Of a stretch of 64,000 nt of DNA, positions 33,928-42,999 are shown piece by piece. This DNA is from Lysinibacillus mangiferihumi. Its GTDB lineage: Bacteria; Bacillota; Bacilli; Bacillales_A; Planococcaceae. Position numbers and translations under genes: made by a program. Each line of letters starts with the position of its first letter. The first letter of the stretch is position 1. The stretch lies in assembly GCF_003049665.1 (NCBI RefSeq), contig NZ_PYWM01000002.1, positions 248,001 to 312,000 of the forward strand, given 5' to 3'. The notes under the pieces were generated by a model that had not been told where the DNA came from, made no database searches, and saw only the letters and a list, made by a program, of their open reading frames with translations.

Positions 33928-35622
33928 ATGTTACAGAAACTTAGGTTCAAAACCATTCGAGCAAAAATTTTGAGTGCATTTTTCATTGTTGTATTTTTTA
34001 TTGCTTGTTTTAACACGTATAGCTACTTTGCCAATAAGCGTGTCATTTCTGCTGGCGAAGAAATTGTTTATAAAGAATTACAGTTGTTAACAGCAAATGA
34101 AAAGTTAGCATCCACAATCAGTGTTCGAACAACTGCTGCAAAAAGCTATGTTCTGACTGGTGATCAGAAATATAAAAAAGAATTTGAAGCATACGTAAAA
34201 ATTGCTGAAGAAAATAATAAACTATTAACGGAATTATCAACTGATACAAATCTATCGAAAACTGTAGAAAAAGCAAGGGAATGGCGAGGTTTTGTGCAAA
34301 CGAAAGTGTTTGATGAATATGATAAAGGAAATGTAGAATTGGCTATACAAAACTTAAATTCTATTGACTCGCTTGCTACAGAGGTTAGAAAAGGTTATGA
34401 GGGGCTTGCACAGGCAAGAGAAGCTTCTATTAATGAGCTAGGACAGGCAATGATTGCCCAATCGAAAGAGTCACTGAATGTAGGGTTAGCAATAGGCGTA
34501 ATGATAACTTTAATCGCAATTGTAACCGCTTACATATCGGCGCATATGATTGCTAATCCGATAAAAGCGGTAATTGAAAAAATATCGCAAATGGCAGATG
34601 GCGATATAAGTCAGCCTCCATTGCCAGAAAGAATGAAAGATGAAATTGGCTTGCTGGTACAATCGACAAACACGCTCAATCAAAAACTTCATGAAATTAT
34701 TGGATCAATCCATGTTGTTGCGGGCAATGTAGCTGCAAATAGTGAGCAGCTTGCACAATCTTCGCTAGATGTAAAAACAGGTGCAGAACAAATAGCATTG
34801 ACGATGCTTGAGTTAGCAGGTGGTTCGGAATCCCAAGCACATAATGCAAGTGACTTAGCGCAAATAATTGATACATTTAAAGTAAATGTCCAACAAGCAA
34901 ATGCACAAGGCATTGATTTACAAGGCTATTCAAGTGAAGTATTACAACTTACGACAAGCGGTCAACAATTAATGAACACATCGACACAGCAAATGTTTGC
35001 CATTGATACGATCGTGCAAGAGGCTGTTGCAAAAGTAGCAGGGTTAAATAGACAATCGCAAGAAATTTCTAAGTTAGTATCAGTTATTGACGATATTGCC
35101 AATCAAACAAACCTATTAGCGTTAAATGCTGCAATTGAGGCGGCACGGGCTGGAGAACAGGGAAAAGGCTTCGCAGTTGTAGCTGCTGAAGTGCGCAAAC
35201 TTGCGGAACAGGTTTCTTATTCGGTCACAGATATATCATCCATTGTGGGGCGCATTCAAAACGAAACGGTTGGTGTAACAGCTTCCCTTCAAACGGGATA
35301 TGAAGAAGTAAAAAGAGGAACAGAGCAAATTACGAATACCAATACAACCTTTGAACAAATAGCCTCTGCGGTCAATAGTATGTTTAGTAATATTCAAGGA
35401 ATAACAGAAAATTTACAAGGTATTTCAACAACAACAGAACACATCAATCGTTCCATTGATGAAATTGCTGCTATATCCGAACAGTCCGCAGCAGGTGTAG
35501 AGCAAACGACTGCAACAATCGACGAGACAGTCGTAACGATGGATGAAATTTCAAAAAATACAGATGATCTCGCTTCGATGGCTGAACGTTTAAACAAAGA
35601 AGTACAGCATTTTAAATTATAA
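33928..35622 (+). CDS. Methyl-accepting chemotaxis protein
   Basis: Transmembrane chemoreceptor of about 564 residues from ATG 33928, which follows GAAAGGGG by 8 bases. Membrane segment 1 ([21 protein letters not shown]), an extracellular helical sensor of about 150 residues of the 4HB_MCP/CHASE3 type, membrane segment 2 ([23 protein letters not shown]), a HAMP domain, and the cytoplasmic signalling coiled coil with the conserved hairpin tip around [40 protein letters not shown] (two runs of that motif). The ligand is unknown. Single gene with a terminator. Confidence 0.93.
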   Translation: MLQKLRFKTIRAKILSAFFIVVFFIACFNTYSYFANKRVISAGEEIVYKELQLLTANEKLASTISVRTTAAKSYVLTGDQKYKKEFEAYVKIAEENNKLLTELSTDTNLSKTVEKAREWRGFVQTKVFDEYDKGNVELAIQNLNSIDSLATEVRKGYEGLAQAREASINELGQAMIAQSKESLNVGLAIGVMITLIAIVTAYISAHMIANPIKAVIEKISQMADGDISQPPLPERMKDEIGLLVQSTNTLNQKLHEIIGSIHVVAGNVAANSEQLAQSSLDVKTGAEQIALTMLELAGGSESQAHNASDLAQIIDTFKVNVQQANAQGIDLQGYSSEVLQLTTSGQQLMNTSTQQMFAIDTIVQEAVAKVAGLNRQSQEISKLVSVIDDIANQTNLLALNAAIEAARAGEQGKGFAVVAAEVRKLAEQVSYSVTDISSIVGRIQNETVGVTASLQTGYEEVKRGTEQITNTNTTFEQIASAVNSMFSNIQGITENLQGISTTTEHINRSIDEIAAISEQSAAGVEQTTATIDETVVTMDEISKNTDDLASMAERLNKEVQHFKL

Positions 35623-35627
35623 ACAAT

Positions 35628-35660
35628 AAAAGCAGCCACTTTGCAATATTGGCTGCTTTT
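35628..35660. terminator. Bidirectional terminator after the chemoreceptor gene
   Basis: AAAAGCAGCCA pairs with TGGCTGCTTTT around an 11-nt loop, with T tails on both strands, between converging genes. Confidence 0.85.
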
Positions 35661-35665
35661 GTCAT

Positions 35666-36028
35666 TTAGATGGGCTGCATCATCTCTACTCGATTACCGA
35701 AAGGGTCTCGAAATTCAAAGCGTTCAACATGTGGAATTGGAACGCAATCAAGTATTTCGATTTGGTGTTCGGATAAGACGTTCTTCCAATGCGCTACGTT
35801 GTCAACTTGATAGGCAATATGCGCTTTCGTTGTATATCGATCAAATCCGTCCTCTGTCCCAACATGTACTTCTTGATTTCCTACTTGTAACCAAAATCCC
35901 CCACGGCCTTGAAGGGATGTAGGTTTCTCTATTTCTTTTAGCCCCAGTACATGGCAATAAAACGTTTTACCCTGTTCCTCACTACCTTTTGGAATGGTAA
36001 GCTGTACGTGATGTAAACCGACAATCAT
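35666..36028 (-). CDS. VOC-family (glyoxalase-like) protein
   Basis: A 120-residue vicinal-oxygen-chelate protein with the paired beta-alpha-beta-beta-beta units of the glyoxalase/bleomycin-resistance fold: GLHHVQLTIPKGSEEQGKTFYCHVLGL, FWLQVGNQEVHVG, KAHIAYQVDNVAHW and FRDPFGNRVEMMQ. Candidate metal ligands are His near the N terminus (HHVQL), His in EVHVG/KAHIAY and Glu in RVEMM. The substrate is not predictable; many such small VOC proteins are lyases or binding proteins of unknown target. GGAGGATTAGG precedes the ATG on the minus strand. Confidence 0.85.
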   Translation of the reverse strand: MIVGLHHVQLTIPKGSEEQGKTFYCHVLGLKEIEKPTSLQGRGGFWLQVGNQEVHVGTEDGFDRYTTKAHIAYQVDNVAHWKNVLSEHQIEILDCVPIPHVERFEFRDPFGNRVEMMQPI

Positions 36029-36276
36029 CCTAATCCTCCTTTAATTCCTTTATATTTACGTATAACTATATACTTCGCTTCACTACTTGGAATACCTTCT
36101 AAAGTGTGAAAGTATGATGAATAAGTCTATCTTTTATTAGAATAATATTTCCTTAATAACAAGTATCGTTTATTTTGACAGCAAATAAGTACTTAATCAA
36201 TAAAATGATTTTAGAAAAGTTATACTTTTCAGAAAAAATATGTGTTATAGTAACAACATAATTAAATATTGTGTAA

Positions 36277-36448
36277 GAGTTGGTGCCAAATGAAAGTTTG
36301 GCTTAAAAGGGAAGTCGGTGCAAATCCGACGCTGTCCCGCAACTGTAAATCGGAGCAATTCACAAATGCCACTGGGAGACTGGGAAGGCTGTGAGGCGTG
36401 TTGATGAGAAGCCAGGAGACCTGCCAATATCTAGTACACACCAAATAA
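36277..36448 (+). ncRNA. Cobalamin (B12) riboswitch upstream of metE
   Basis: The RNA has the class landmarks in order: GGTGCC at the 5' side, AAAAGGGAA, GGTGCAAATCCGACGCTGTCCCGC (in two parts), AACTGTAAATCGGAG, GCCACTGG, GGGAAGG and the B12 box AAGCCAGGAGACCTGCC. Bound cobalamin should favour the terminator at 36569-36602 and shut off the B12-independent enzyme MetE, so MetE is made only when B12 is scarce. Confidence 0.95.
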
Positions 36449-36568
36449 CCTACGTGGAAATAGGTGGTGAGATGTGACCCAATTGGCACTGTGCGACAAC
36501 GAATCTGTATACGATAAGCAACCTTTATCGTATCGTTTCATCATAGCTAAATTGTATTGACAATGACT

Positions 36569-36602
36569 ACCATTTTCCTGAAAAGGAAGATGGTTTTTTT
36601 TA
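36569..36602 (+). terminator. Riboswitch-controlled terminator before metE
   Basis: ACCATTTTCCT pairs with AGGAAGATGGT around a small A-rich loop, followed by eight Ts, 24 bases before the metE start. It is the likely expression platform of the B12 riboswitch. Confidence 0.85.
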
Positions 36603-36625
36603 TTTTAATTAAAGGGGAGAAGGAT

Positions 36626-38920
36626 ATGACGTATTCAACGACAGCAATTGGTTACCCATATATAGGGGGAGAACGTGAATGGAAAAAAGCATTAGAAGCC
36701 TTTTGGAGAAATGAGCTGACAGAAATTGATTTTTTACAAAAAATGAAGGAAATTCGTCTTGCTCGTATTGATAAGCAACTCCGTATTGGCTTAGATATTG
36801 TGACTGTTGGGGATTTCACACTGTATGACAGAATGCTCGATACAGCAGTAATGTTTGGCTTAGTTCCCAAGCGCTTTGGTTGGCAAGGAGGCAAAGTTGA
36901 ATTACAAACATATTACGGAATCGCGCGTGGTAATCAGGATGCAGTCGCCAGCGAAATGACAAAGTGGTTTAATACCAACTATCATTACATCGTACCAGAA
37001 TTTGAAGGGCAAGCTCTGGAGTTAACAGAAAATAAAATTCTTGCGGATTTCCTTGAAGCGAAAGAAGCATTTGGTATTACAGCCAAACCAACGCTGATCG
37101 GGCCATATACCTTTTGTAAGCTAACAAAAGGCTACGATAAAGTATCGCAAGTTGCATTTATTTTAGCACTATTACCACTTTATACGCAGGTTATCAAAGA
37201 ACTCGTTACAGCCGGTGCTAATTGGATTCAATTGGAGGAGCCTGCCTTAGTTACCTCATTAGATGAGACAGAGGTTAAACTGGTGCAAGAAATCTATATA
37301 CAATTAGCAGCAACTGTCCCTGAGGCGAACATCATGCTACAAACTTATTTTGAATCATTAGCAGCTTATAAAACGCTTATCGAACTACCAGTAAAAGGAA
37401 TTGGTTTAGATTTTGTGCATGGCTATACGCATAATATGGAGGCGCTACGTCAATTTGGTTTTCCACAGGATAAAGTATTGGCAGCCGGCGTTATTAATGG
37501 ACGAGATATTTGGCGCGCTAATTTAGCAGAGGTTAGTACAACAGTTAGAGCAATTGAACAACTGACCAGTGCCGAGGAGCTATGGATTCAATCATCATGC
37601 AGCTTACAGCATGTGCCAATCTCCACAGAACTAGAAACAAAATTAGAGCCAGTCTTAAAAAATGCACTTGCATTTGCAGATGAGAAATTAGTAGAACTAA
37701 CAGAGGTAGCAAAGTATTTAAAAGAAAAAAATCATGCAACAAATTACACTATTTCAGAAAGTATGAAGGCAATCGAAGCGTTAAAAAAACATTCTGTTCG
37801 AAATAATCAGGCTGTTCACAGGGCAGTACAAACAGTGTCGACACAGGATTTTGAACGGCAAAGTGATTTTAAAACGCGTCAACGAATTCAGCAACAGGCA
37901 CTTCAATTACCGTTATTCCCAACGACTACAATAGGTAGCTTCCCTCAATCGGATGAGGTAAAACGGACACGTAGTGCATGGCGCAAGAAACAGTTGTCCG
38001 ATGAAGCTTATGCAACATTTGTCGCACAAGAAACGAAACGTTGGATTGAAATACAAGAAAATTTAGAGATCGACGTACTTGTGCATGGTGAATTCGAACG
38101 TACGGATATGGTGGAATACTTTGGAGAAAAACTCACAGGGTTTGCTTTTACAGAAAAAGCTTGGGTTGTTTCGTATGGCTCCCGCTGTGTGAAGCCACCG
38201 ATTATTTACGGAGATGTTGCTTGGGCGACACCTATGACAGTGAAAGAAACAGCCTATGCTCAAAGTTTAACAAATCGCTACGTGAAAGGAATGTTAACGG
38301 GGCCAGTAACAATCCTAAACTGGTCCTTTGTACGGGATGATATTCCACGGAAAGATGTGACCTATCAAATAGCACTTGCTTTAAGGAAAGAGGTAGAGGC
38401 ACTCGAAGCGGCCGGTATTGCTATTATTCAAGTCGATGAACCTGCTTTGCGTGAGGGCTTGCCATTACGCACGGAAAATTGGGGCGCTTATTTGGACTGG
38501 ACCGTGAATGCATTTAAGCTAGCAACGACGAACGTAAAGGATGAAACTCAAATTCATACACATATGTGTTATTGTGAGTTCAATGATTTTATAGAACCAA
38601 TTAGTGCACTCGATGCTGATGTACTATCTATTGAGACGTCTCGTAGCCATGGTGAGCTGATTGCATCGCTACACATCCATCCATATGAAAAAGGGATTGG
38701 ATTAGGTGTTTACGATATTCATAGCCCTCGTGTACCGAATGAACAAGAAATGTTAACAATCATGCAAGATAGCCTACAAGTATTATCGACTAATCAATTT
38801 TGGGTCAATCCAGACTGCGGGTTGAAAACGAGAAAAGAGCCAGAAACTATTGCGGCACTTGCCAATATGGTGGCAGCTACCAAAACATTGCGTCAACAAA
38901 TCCAACAATCAACGTACTAA
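36626..38920 (+). CDS. metE: Cobalamin-independent methionine synthase MetE
   Basis: 5-methyltetrahydropteroyltriglutamate-homocysteine methyltransferase, 764 residues, last step of methionine synthesis without B12. The two barrel halves are seen: the N-terminal barrel starts at AIGYPYIGGEREWKKALE, and the catalytic C-terminal barrel at FPTTTIGSFPQS. Zinc ligands are visible in HTHMCYCEF (His and Cys) and NPDCGLKTR (Cys), with Glu in between. ATG 36626 follows AAAGGGGAGAAGG; an upstream in-frame ATG at 36557 overlaps the terminator and is not used. Regulation by the B12 riboswitch implies that the genome also has a B12-dependent MetH. Confidence 0.96.
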   Translation: MTYSTTAIGYPYIGGEREWKKALEAFWRNELTEIDFLQKMKEIRLARIDKQLRIGLDIVTVGDFTLYDRMLDTAVMFGLVPKRFGWQGGKVELQTYYGIARGNQDAVASEMTKWFNTNYHYIVPEFEGQALELTENKILADFLEAKEAFGITAKPTLIGPYTFCKLTKGYDKVSQVAFILALLPLYTQVIKELVTAGANWIQLEEPALVTSLDETEVKLVQEIYIQLAATVPEANIMLQTYFESLAAYKTLIELPVKGIGLDFVHGYTHNMEALRQFGFPQDKVLAAGVINGRDIWRANLAEVSTTVRAIEQLTSAEELWIQSSCSLQHVPISTELETKLEPVLKNALAFADEKLVELTEVAKYLKEKNHATNYTISESMKAIEALKKHSVRNNQAVHRAVQTVSTQDFERQSDFKTRQRIQQQALQLPLFPTTTIGSFPQSDEVKRTRSAWRKKQLSDEAYATFVAQETKRWIEIQENLEIDVLVHGEFERTDMVEYFGEKLTGFAFTEKAWVVSYGSRCVKPPIIYGDVAWATPMTVKETAYAQSLTNRYVKGMLTGPVTILNWSFVRDDIPRKDVTYQIALALRKEVEALEAAGIAIIQVDEPALREGLPLRTENWGAYLDWTVNAFKLATTNVKDETQIHTHMCYCEFNDFIEPISALDADVLSIETSRSHGELIASLHIHPYEKGIGLGVYDIHSPRVPNEQEMLTIMQDSLQVLSTNQFWVNPDCGLKTRKEPETIAALANMVAATKTLRQQIQQSTY

Positions 38921-38929
38921 ATGAGACAG

Positions 38930-38963
38930 CCCCCTAAGCGTAAAAGTGCTTAGGGGGTTTTTT
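38930..38963 (+). terminator. Rho-independent terminator after metE
   Basis: CCCCCTAAGC pairs perfectly with GCTTAGGGGG around an 8-nt loop, then T6. Confidence 0.9.
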
Positions 38964-39272
38964 AAGACTATCAAAATTGTTATATGTTTTATAAATGCTA
39001 ATATTAAATTTATTTTATTAAAATCAATAAATTAATGTGAACATAAAAAACTATTATAAAAGCTAGTATTTCAGAATTAAGAAAATTATAATATCTTGAA
39101 ATTTATTAAATTTAAATTAAAATTTTTGGTAATTATTTTTGAAAATAATACTAAAAGTGAGTAAAAAAATATTATTTTATTTTTTCTGAATTTTTAGTAT
39201 TATGATAAAAACAAAATACTTATTTGCTATAAGATTTTTAAAATCATTTATTCTCTTATTTAGGGGGCTTAT
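38964..39272. other. Very AT-rich intergenic region before the MFS gene
   Basis: About 300 bases made almost wholly of A and T, clearly richer than the flanking metE gene. No gene or structured RNA is visible; it contains many -10-like TATAAT variants. It may be a recombination scar or H-NS-like silencer target and marks the left edge of the foreign-looking MFS gene. Confidence 0.5.
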
Positions 39273-40517
39273 ATGAAAGACAATCAAATGGTGCTTAAAA
39301 ATGCTAATTTTATTCTTCTATTAACAAGCCTAGTGTTTAATGCATTTGGTGGATTATTACTAAATGTAGCTGTAATATCAGTTGTTTATACAGTTACTAG
39401 CTCTATTGCAAGTGCTTCTTTTATATTAGTTCTAAATACCATTGCTTCGATTGTTGGAGGCTTTATTGCAAGCAACTTTTTAGATAGAGTCAGCCATAAG
39501 AAAATTATGTTATTTTCAGATTTGTTTAGTTGTATTTTAGTTTTTTTCTTAGCATTAATAGTTTCTTATATTGGAATAAATATTATTGTTGTATATATCA
39601 CGACTTTTTTAACAACGATTATAAGTAGCTTCTTTATACCAGCAAGATCAGCTATAGTACCAAACATCGTACAGAAAGAACTGCTTATTCGGGCAAACAG
39701 CTTTTTAGTAAGTGTGATTCAAATTACTACAACAGCGGGTTGGATTGTCGCAATACCAATTGTTTTAACGTTTGGTTCCATTCTTAGTATTTATCTAATA
39801 AGTTTTACATTCTTAATTTCAACAGTTTTAATTATGTTTTTATCAGTTGAAAAGCAAGAAGACAACGATATTCCTGTTGGCTATTCATTTATCTACAATT
39901 TTAAAACAGGTTTAAATACTTTATGGAAAAATAAAGTTGTAAAATCGATAACTATGATGGATATAGGAGAAGCATTTGCAAATATTGTTTGGGCTTCAAC
40001 GTTCCTTTTATCCTTTACTGTAGAAATTCTAGAGTCAAGTGAAAAATGGTGGGGCTATCAGGGTGCCACGTTTCTTATTGGATCAATAGTGGGAGGTTTA
40101 ATTACTGCCAAGTATGCAGATCGAATTCGTCTTTTTGGTGGAAAAGTGATTATTTACTCTTCCTTAGGTGTTGCATTAATTACTTTTGCATACGGATTAA
40201 ACACTATTTCTATTATTGCATTAGTAATTTCCTTTTTTACGGGTTTACCATATCAAATAAGAAATATAGTACAGGAGTCTTTACTTCAAGAATATGCTGA
40301 GAACAAAATTTTAGGACGAGTATTTGCTGTTAGAAATATACTAATTCAATTTTTTTATGCTTTTGCTTTATTTTTTGGTAGTTTCCTTGCGGATAAAATA
40401 GGAATCGTGAATGTGTATATTCTAGCGGGGATGATCTACACATTAGTGACGGTTTATGCATTTTCATCCGCTGTTATTAGAAACTTCAATATAAAACGCA
40501 GTCATACCAGTGTCTAA
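39273..40517 (+). CDS. MFS transporter, macrolide-efflux-like
   Basis: A 414-residue major facilitator protein with twelve hydrophobic segments. The start (NANFILLLTSLVFNAFGGLLLNVAV) and the loop-2 region (SNFLDRVSHKKIMLFSDL) match the MFS_3/Mef group of small-molecule efflux proteins, and FFIPARSAIVPNIV is typical of it. The gene is more AT-rich in codon choice than neighbours such as metE and lies in AT-rich surroundings, so recent acquisition is possible. No regulator gene adjoins it. Substrate unknown; drug export is a family guess. Confidence 0.82.
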   Translation: MKDNQMVLKNANFILLLTSLVFNAFGGLLLNVAVISVVYTVTSSIASASFILVLNTIASIVGGFIASNFLDRVSHKKIMLFSDLFSCILVFFLALIVSYIGINIIVVYITTFLTTIISSFFIPARSAIVPNIVQKELLIRANSFLVSVIQITTTAGWIVAIPIVLTFGSILSIYLISFTFLISTVLIMFLSVEKQEDNDIPVGYSFIYNFKTGLNTLWKNKVVKSITMMDIGEAFANIVWASTFLLSFTVEILESSEKWWGYQGATFLIGSIVGGLITAKYADRIRLFGGKVIIYSSLGVALITFAYGLNTISIIALVISFFTGLPYQIRNIVQESLLQEYAENKILGRVFAVRNILIQFFYAFALFFGSFLADKIGIVNVYILAGMIYTLVTVYAFSSAVIRNFNIKRSHTSV

Positions 40518-40820
40518 GTTGTATTGTTAGTACTAGTTTTATGATACGATTATTTTATATTTCAAAAGCAGACTCTCTTTTTGTTATGTGTAACAAATAA
40601 CTAGAAGGGTAGTTTTTATTTTGGACAAAATTAAAGATTTGATTGATGATTTTATAATAATCGGTAATTTTAAGTAATGAATTATTTTAAGTAAATTATT
40701 CTGTTTTTATGGATATATGCAGGGCTAGCAGTACCCGAATAAGGTTTACTTCAGTAAAATAAGGTATAGTATATGTGTTGAGTAGATTTTGTTAAGGACG
40801 AGTAAAGTAGGTGAATAAGC
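40518..40820. other. AT-rich intergenic region after the MFS gene
   Basis: No gene is supported. A minus-strand hydrophobic frame at 40746-40982 overlaps the small plus-strand gene and is a shadow. No clear terminator hairpin follows the MFS gene. Confidence 0.45.
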
Positions 40821-40970
40821 GTGGGGAAATATCAATTGGATACTAAAGGTAAGGTAGCTGTGGCGAAGTATCATGAAAAAAACAAACCTGCCAAATTTGA
40901 TAAAAAGCAGCAACTTGAAAAAATACGTGCGGAGTATTTGAAAAAGAAGCAAGAACAAACAGATAAATAA
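40821..40970 (+). CDS. Small, highly charged protein of unknown function
   Basis: A 49-residue protein from GTG 40821, which lies 6 bases after AGGTGA. It is rich in Lys and Gln and reads as one or two amphipathic helices (KGKVAVAKYHEKNKPAKFDKKQ, LEKIRAEYLKKKQ). No signal peptide, membrane segment or Cys. Codon use looks genuine and the stop is followed at once by a terminator. I do not recognise a named family; similar small basic helix proteins are common in Bacillus genomes. Confidence 0.6.
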   Translation: MGKYQLDTKGKVAVAKYHEKNKPAKFDKKQQLEKIRAEYLKKKQEQTDK

Positions 40971-40977
40971 GATGAAC

Positions 40978-41011
40978 AACATAGGAAGACTAGAGCTCCC
41001 TATGTTTTTTT
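40978..41011. terminator. Bidirectional terminator
   Basis: AACATAGG pairs with CCTATGTT and inner bases AG/CT extend it, with a T7 tail; it sits between the small charged gene and the converging LytTR operon, just beyond the last minus-strand stop. Confidence 0.75.
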
Positions 41012-41544
41012 ATTTCCTTCTTTAACATTAAAAATAAGAAAAGTACACCAACCTCTACGATTATCGGGATATACATACTATTTAAATGGAAGAATAGCAT
41101 ACTGACCAAAATGGCTATACAAATAAAGATAGCGCTATATTGATAGTTTTTTGATTGGTAAAAAAATGCATAGGGTAACAAATGGGCACCGTAAATAATT
41201 GCATATGCAGGTAAGACCAACATCGGTGCTTTCATTAATAGAAGAATACAAATGATTAAGTATAAAATTTGATTGTTTGTCGCAATCAGTAGACCATTAA
41301 TCAATGGATTTTCTTTATAAAATAAATCGACATTTACTATTTTGGCACAAACAATGGAAACGGGAAACAGTAAAGCACCACAAGATAAAATGCCAATGTT
41401 TTTAATCATTAAATCTATAGGAAGTAATGCGATTGTTGTAATCACTCCCCAAATAAAGAGGGAAGCCATGATAAACGGGAGCCCCTTCTTTTGTTTTTGC
41501 GCAATATCATTTAATAGGACGTGTAAGCTAGTATTAATGTTCAT
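40990..41544 (-). CDS. Membrane protein, DUF7010-like
   Basis: A 184-residue integral membrane protein with about five or six hydrophobic segments after a short soluble N terminus (NINTSLHVLLNDIAQKQKKGLPFIMASLFIW). The layout, with YKENPLINGLLIATNNQILYLIIC and YAIIYGAHLLPYAFFYQSK, recalls the DUF7010 family. It is the last gene of an operon headed by a LytTR regulator and overlaps the DUF3021-like gene by 4 bases. Function unknown; a transporter or sensor accessory controlled by the LytTR protein is possible. Confidence 0.65.
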   Translation of the reverse strand: MNINTSLHVLLNDIAQKQKKGLPFIMASLFIWGVITTIALLPIDLMIKNIGILSCGALLFPVSIVCAKIVNVDLFYKENPLINGLLIATNNQILYLIICILLLMKAPMLVLPAYAIIYGAHLLPYAFFYQSKNYQYSAIFICIAILVSMLFFHLNSMYIPIIVEVGVLFLFLMLKKEIKKHREL

Positions 41545-41972
41545 TTTCTGTCTCCTTCATGTTCTAGCGATTGATTCAAGCTAGCTGCTAGTCTTTTATT
41601 TTCATATTTTGAGAAAAAGTAAAATCCGATGATATGACCGATCAACGTGATGGCGAAAATCAGCAACAAATAAGGTTGAATAAATGCTAACATTTGCTCT
41701 GAAAAAAGGTAGACCATGCCTACGCCACAGAAAAAATTTAAAAACGTACTAATGATAATTTTGAACGTACCTTTTAATGTGGAGTAGTTCCATAAGTAAG
41801 GGTAGGCGATACCAAAAACGATACCAAGTAGTACACTAATACCAATTAAATTCCAAATATAATAAAAGTTGACCAGTTCTTTATGTAAATTAAAAAGTGT
41901 TATTAAAAACACAATCCAAATCAATCCCAAAAATGAAGTGGACAAAAAGCTGTTTTTTAAGTCTTTGATCAT
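41541..41972 (-). CDS. DUF3021-like four-helix membrane protein
   Basis: A 143-residue protein with four hydrophobic segments (SFLGLIWIVFLITLF, WNLIGISVLLGIVFGIAYP, IIISTFLNFFCGVGMVYL, YLLLIFAITLIGHIIGFYFF) and a charged C-terminal tail. Small four-pass DUF3021 proteins are encoded next to stand-alone LytTR regulators throughout Firmicutes and are thought to hold or inhibit the regulator at the membrane. Overlaps with both neighbours (4 bases each) show translational coupling and support this pairing. Confidence 0.75.
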   Translation of the reverse strand: MIKDLKNSFLSTSFLGLIWIVFLITLFNLHKELVNFYYIWNLIGISVLLGIVFGIAYPYLWNYSTLKGTFKIIISTFLNFFCGVGMVYLFSEQMLAFIQPYLLLIFAITLIGHIIGFYFFSKYENKRLAASLNQSLEHEGDRK

Positions 41973-42409
41973 ATCAATTTCTCCTTAATAGATTTTGCAT
42001 AATGTCTACTGACAATATACTTATTTTGTTGTTTTGTTATAACTTCCAGTCTTGCGTGGCTTCCTGAAGCAAACGACTGGATTTGATTCAAATTTAAAAT
42101 CATTGAATTGTTAATACGTACCAATCTAAAGGATTCTAAGTAAGCTAGTTCTTTTAAAATCTTATTCAGTAATAGTTCAGTACCATCTATTAAAAAGATT
42201 TTAGTAAAATGACCAGCTGCTTCAATGGCTTCGATAGTCTGGAGGTCAATCAGTACCTGCCGATTTGTTTTAAAATCTGTTGCACTTAATGGTATAGATT
42301 GTAAAAAGTGCTGTTCCAATGTAGAAAGTAATGTTTTATTTGATGGATGACTAATAATGTCAATTTCAGATGACGATTGTTTGTTTTTCCAAATAAAGTT
42401 GAATTTCAT
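41969..42409 (-). CDS. LytTR-family DNA-binding regulator without receiver domain
   Basis: A 146-residue regulator. Residues 1-45 are a short N-terminal part, not a receiver domain; residues 50-145 are a LytTR domain (IEAIEAAGHFTKIFLIDGTELLLNKILKELAYL, FRLVRINNSMILNLNQIQSF, LEVITKQQNKYIVSRHYAKSIKEKL). Stand-alone LytTR proteins usually pair with a DUF3021 membrane partner, as found downstream. AAAGGAGAACAAC precedes the ATG. Two TTTGTTGCAAA direct repeats about 60-90 bp upstream are a likely binding site for autoregulation. Confidence 0.87.
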   Translation of the reverse strand: MKFNFIWKNKQSSSEIDIISHPSNKTLLSTLEQHFLQSIPLSATDFKTNRQVLIDLQTIEAIEAAGHFTKIFLIDGTELLLNKILKELAYLESFRLVRINNSMILNLNQIQSFASGSHARLEVITKQQNKYIVSRHYAKSIKEKLI

Positions 42410-42470
42410 GTTGTTCTCCTTTCTGTTTTAATCGTAGCAACACCGCTTTGTTCTTACCATGAATTTTCGA

Positions 42471-42502
42471 TTTGTTGCAAAAAAAGTAGACTTTGTTGCA
42501 AA
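42471..42502. promoter_or_regulatory. Direct-repeat operator upstream of the LytTR gene
   Basis: TTTGTTGCAAA occurs at 42471-42481 and again at 42492-42502, a 21-bp period. LytTR proteins such as AgrA and ComE bind two direct repeats spaced by two helical turns (21-22 bp), so the layout fits. TCGA flanks the outer ends. Confidence 0.6.
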
Positions 42503-42655
42503 TCGATTCAGTAAGCTATACAACGATATATGAATATTGCATTAATATGTATTAAATGGAAAATTTGCCACTATACTAGATATTAGTAATCTATTTGAAT
42601 AGTGTCAATGTACACAATTCTTTATGATATAAAAATAAAAATAGAATAATAAGAA

Positions 42656-42830
42656 AGAGGTACAAATCGAAATTTTGCTTTGTTTAAAAGGGAAGATCGG
42701 TGAAAAACCGAAGCTGTCCCGCAACTGTAAAGGGAGCACATTTCAAAAAACACTGTTACGCTTGTGTAATGGGAAGGTGAAATGTGTGATGAACATAAGC
42801 CAGGAGACTTGCCTTTAACTAGTACAACAA
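42656..42830 (+). ncRNA. Cobalamin riboswitch, decaying copy
   Basis: Near-duplicate of the element at 44521-44692, including flanks. Core parts are AAAAGGGAA, GCTGTCCCGCAACTGTAAAGGGAG, CACTG, GGGAAGG and AAGCCAGGAGACTTGCC. Compared with the other copies the B12 box has T for an invariant C (GACTTGCC) and the CCACTG is shortened, so ligand binding may be weakened. A TATAAA -10-like box lies about 35 bases upstream. Downstream there is a terminator but no intact gene for about 400 bases. Confidence 0.85.
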
Positions 42831-42951
42831 AAAAACCTACGAGGATAGGGAGAATGTCTATTTGGTTGTCTGTTATAAATGTTGAAATTCTCGTCATTTT
42901 AAATATAAAAAGGTTAGTGTGCAAGTAGCGCTACAATTCTTTTATCCTTAG

Positions 42952-42999
42952 ACACTTTTAGTAGATTAATAAAATCTATTAGTGGTGTTTTTTTGTTAG
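42952..42999 (+). terminator. Terminator downstream of the second B12 riboswitch
   Basis: ACACTTTTAGTAGATT pairs, with G-T pairs and one bulge, with ATCTATTAGTGGTGT around a small loop, followed by T7. It is the likely expression platform, or simply the end of the orphan riboswitch transcript. Confidence 0.7.

Noticed and set aside
40746..40982. Minus-strand hydrophobic 78-codon frame
   Set aside because: Antisense to a small Lys-rich gene; runs of Phe/Leu are the complement of Lys codons.
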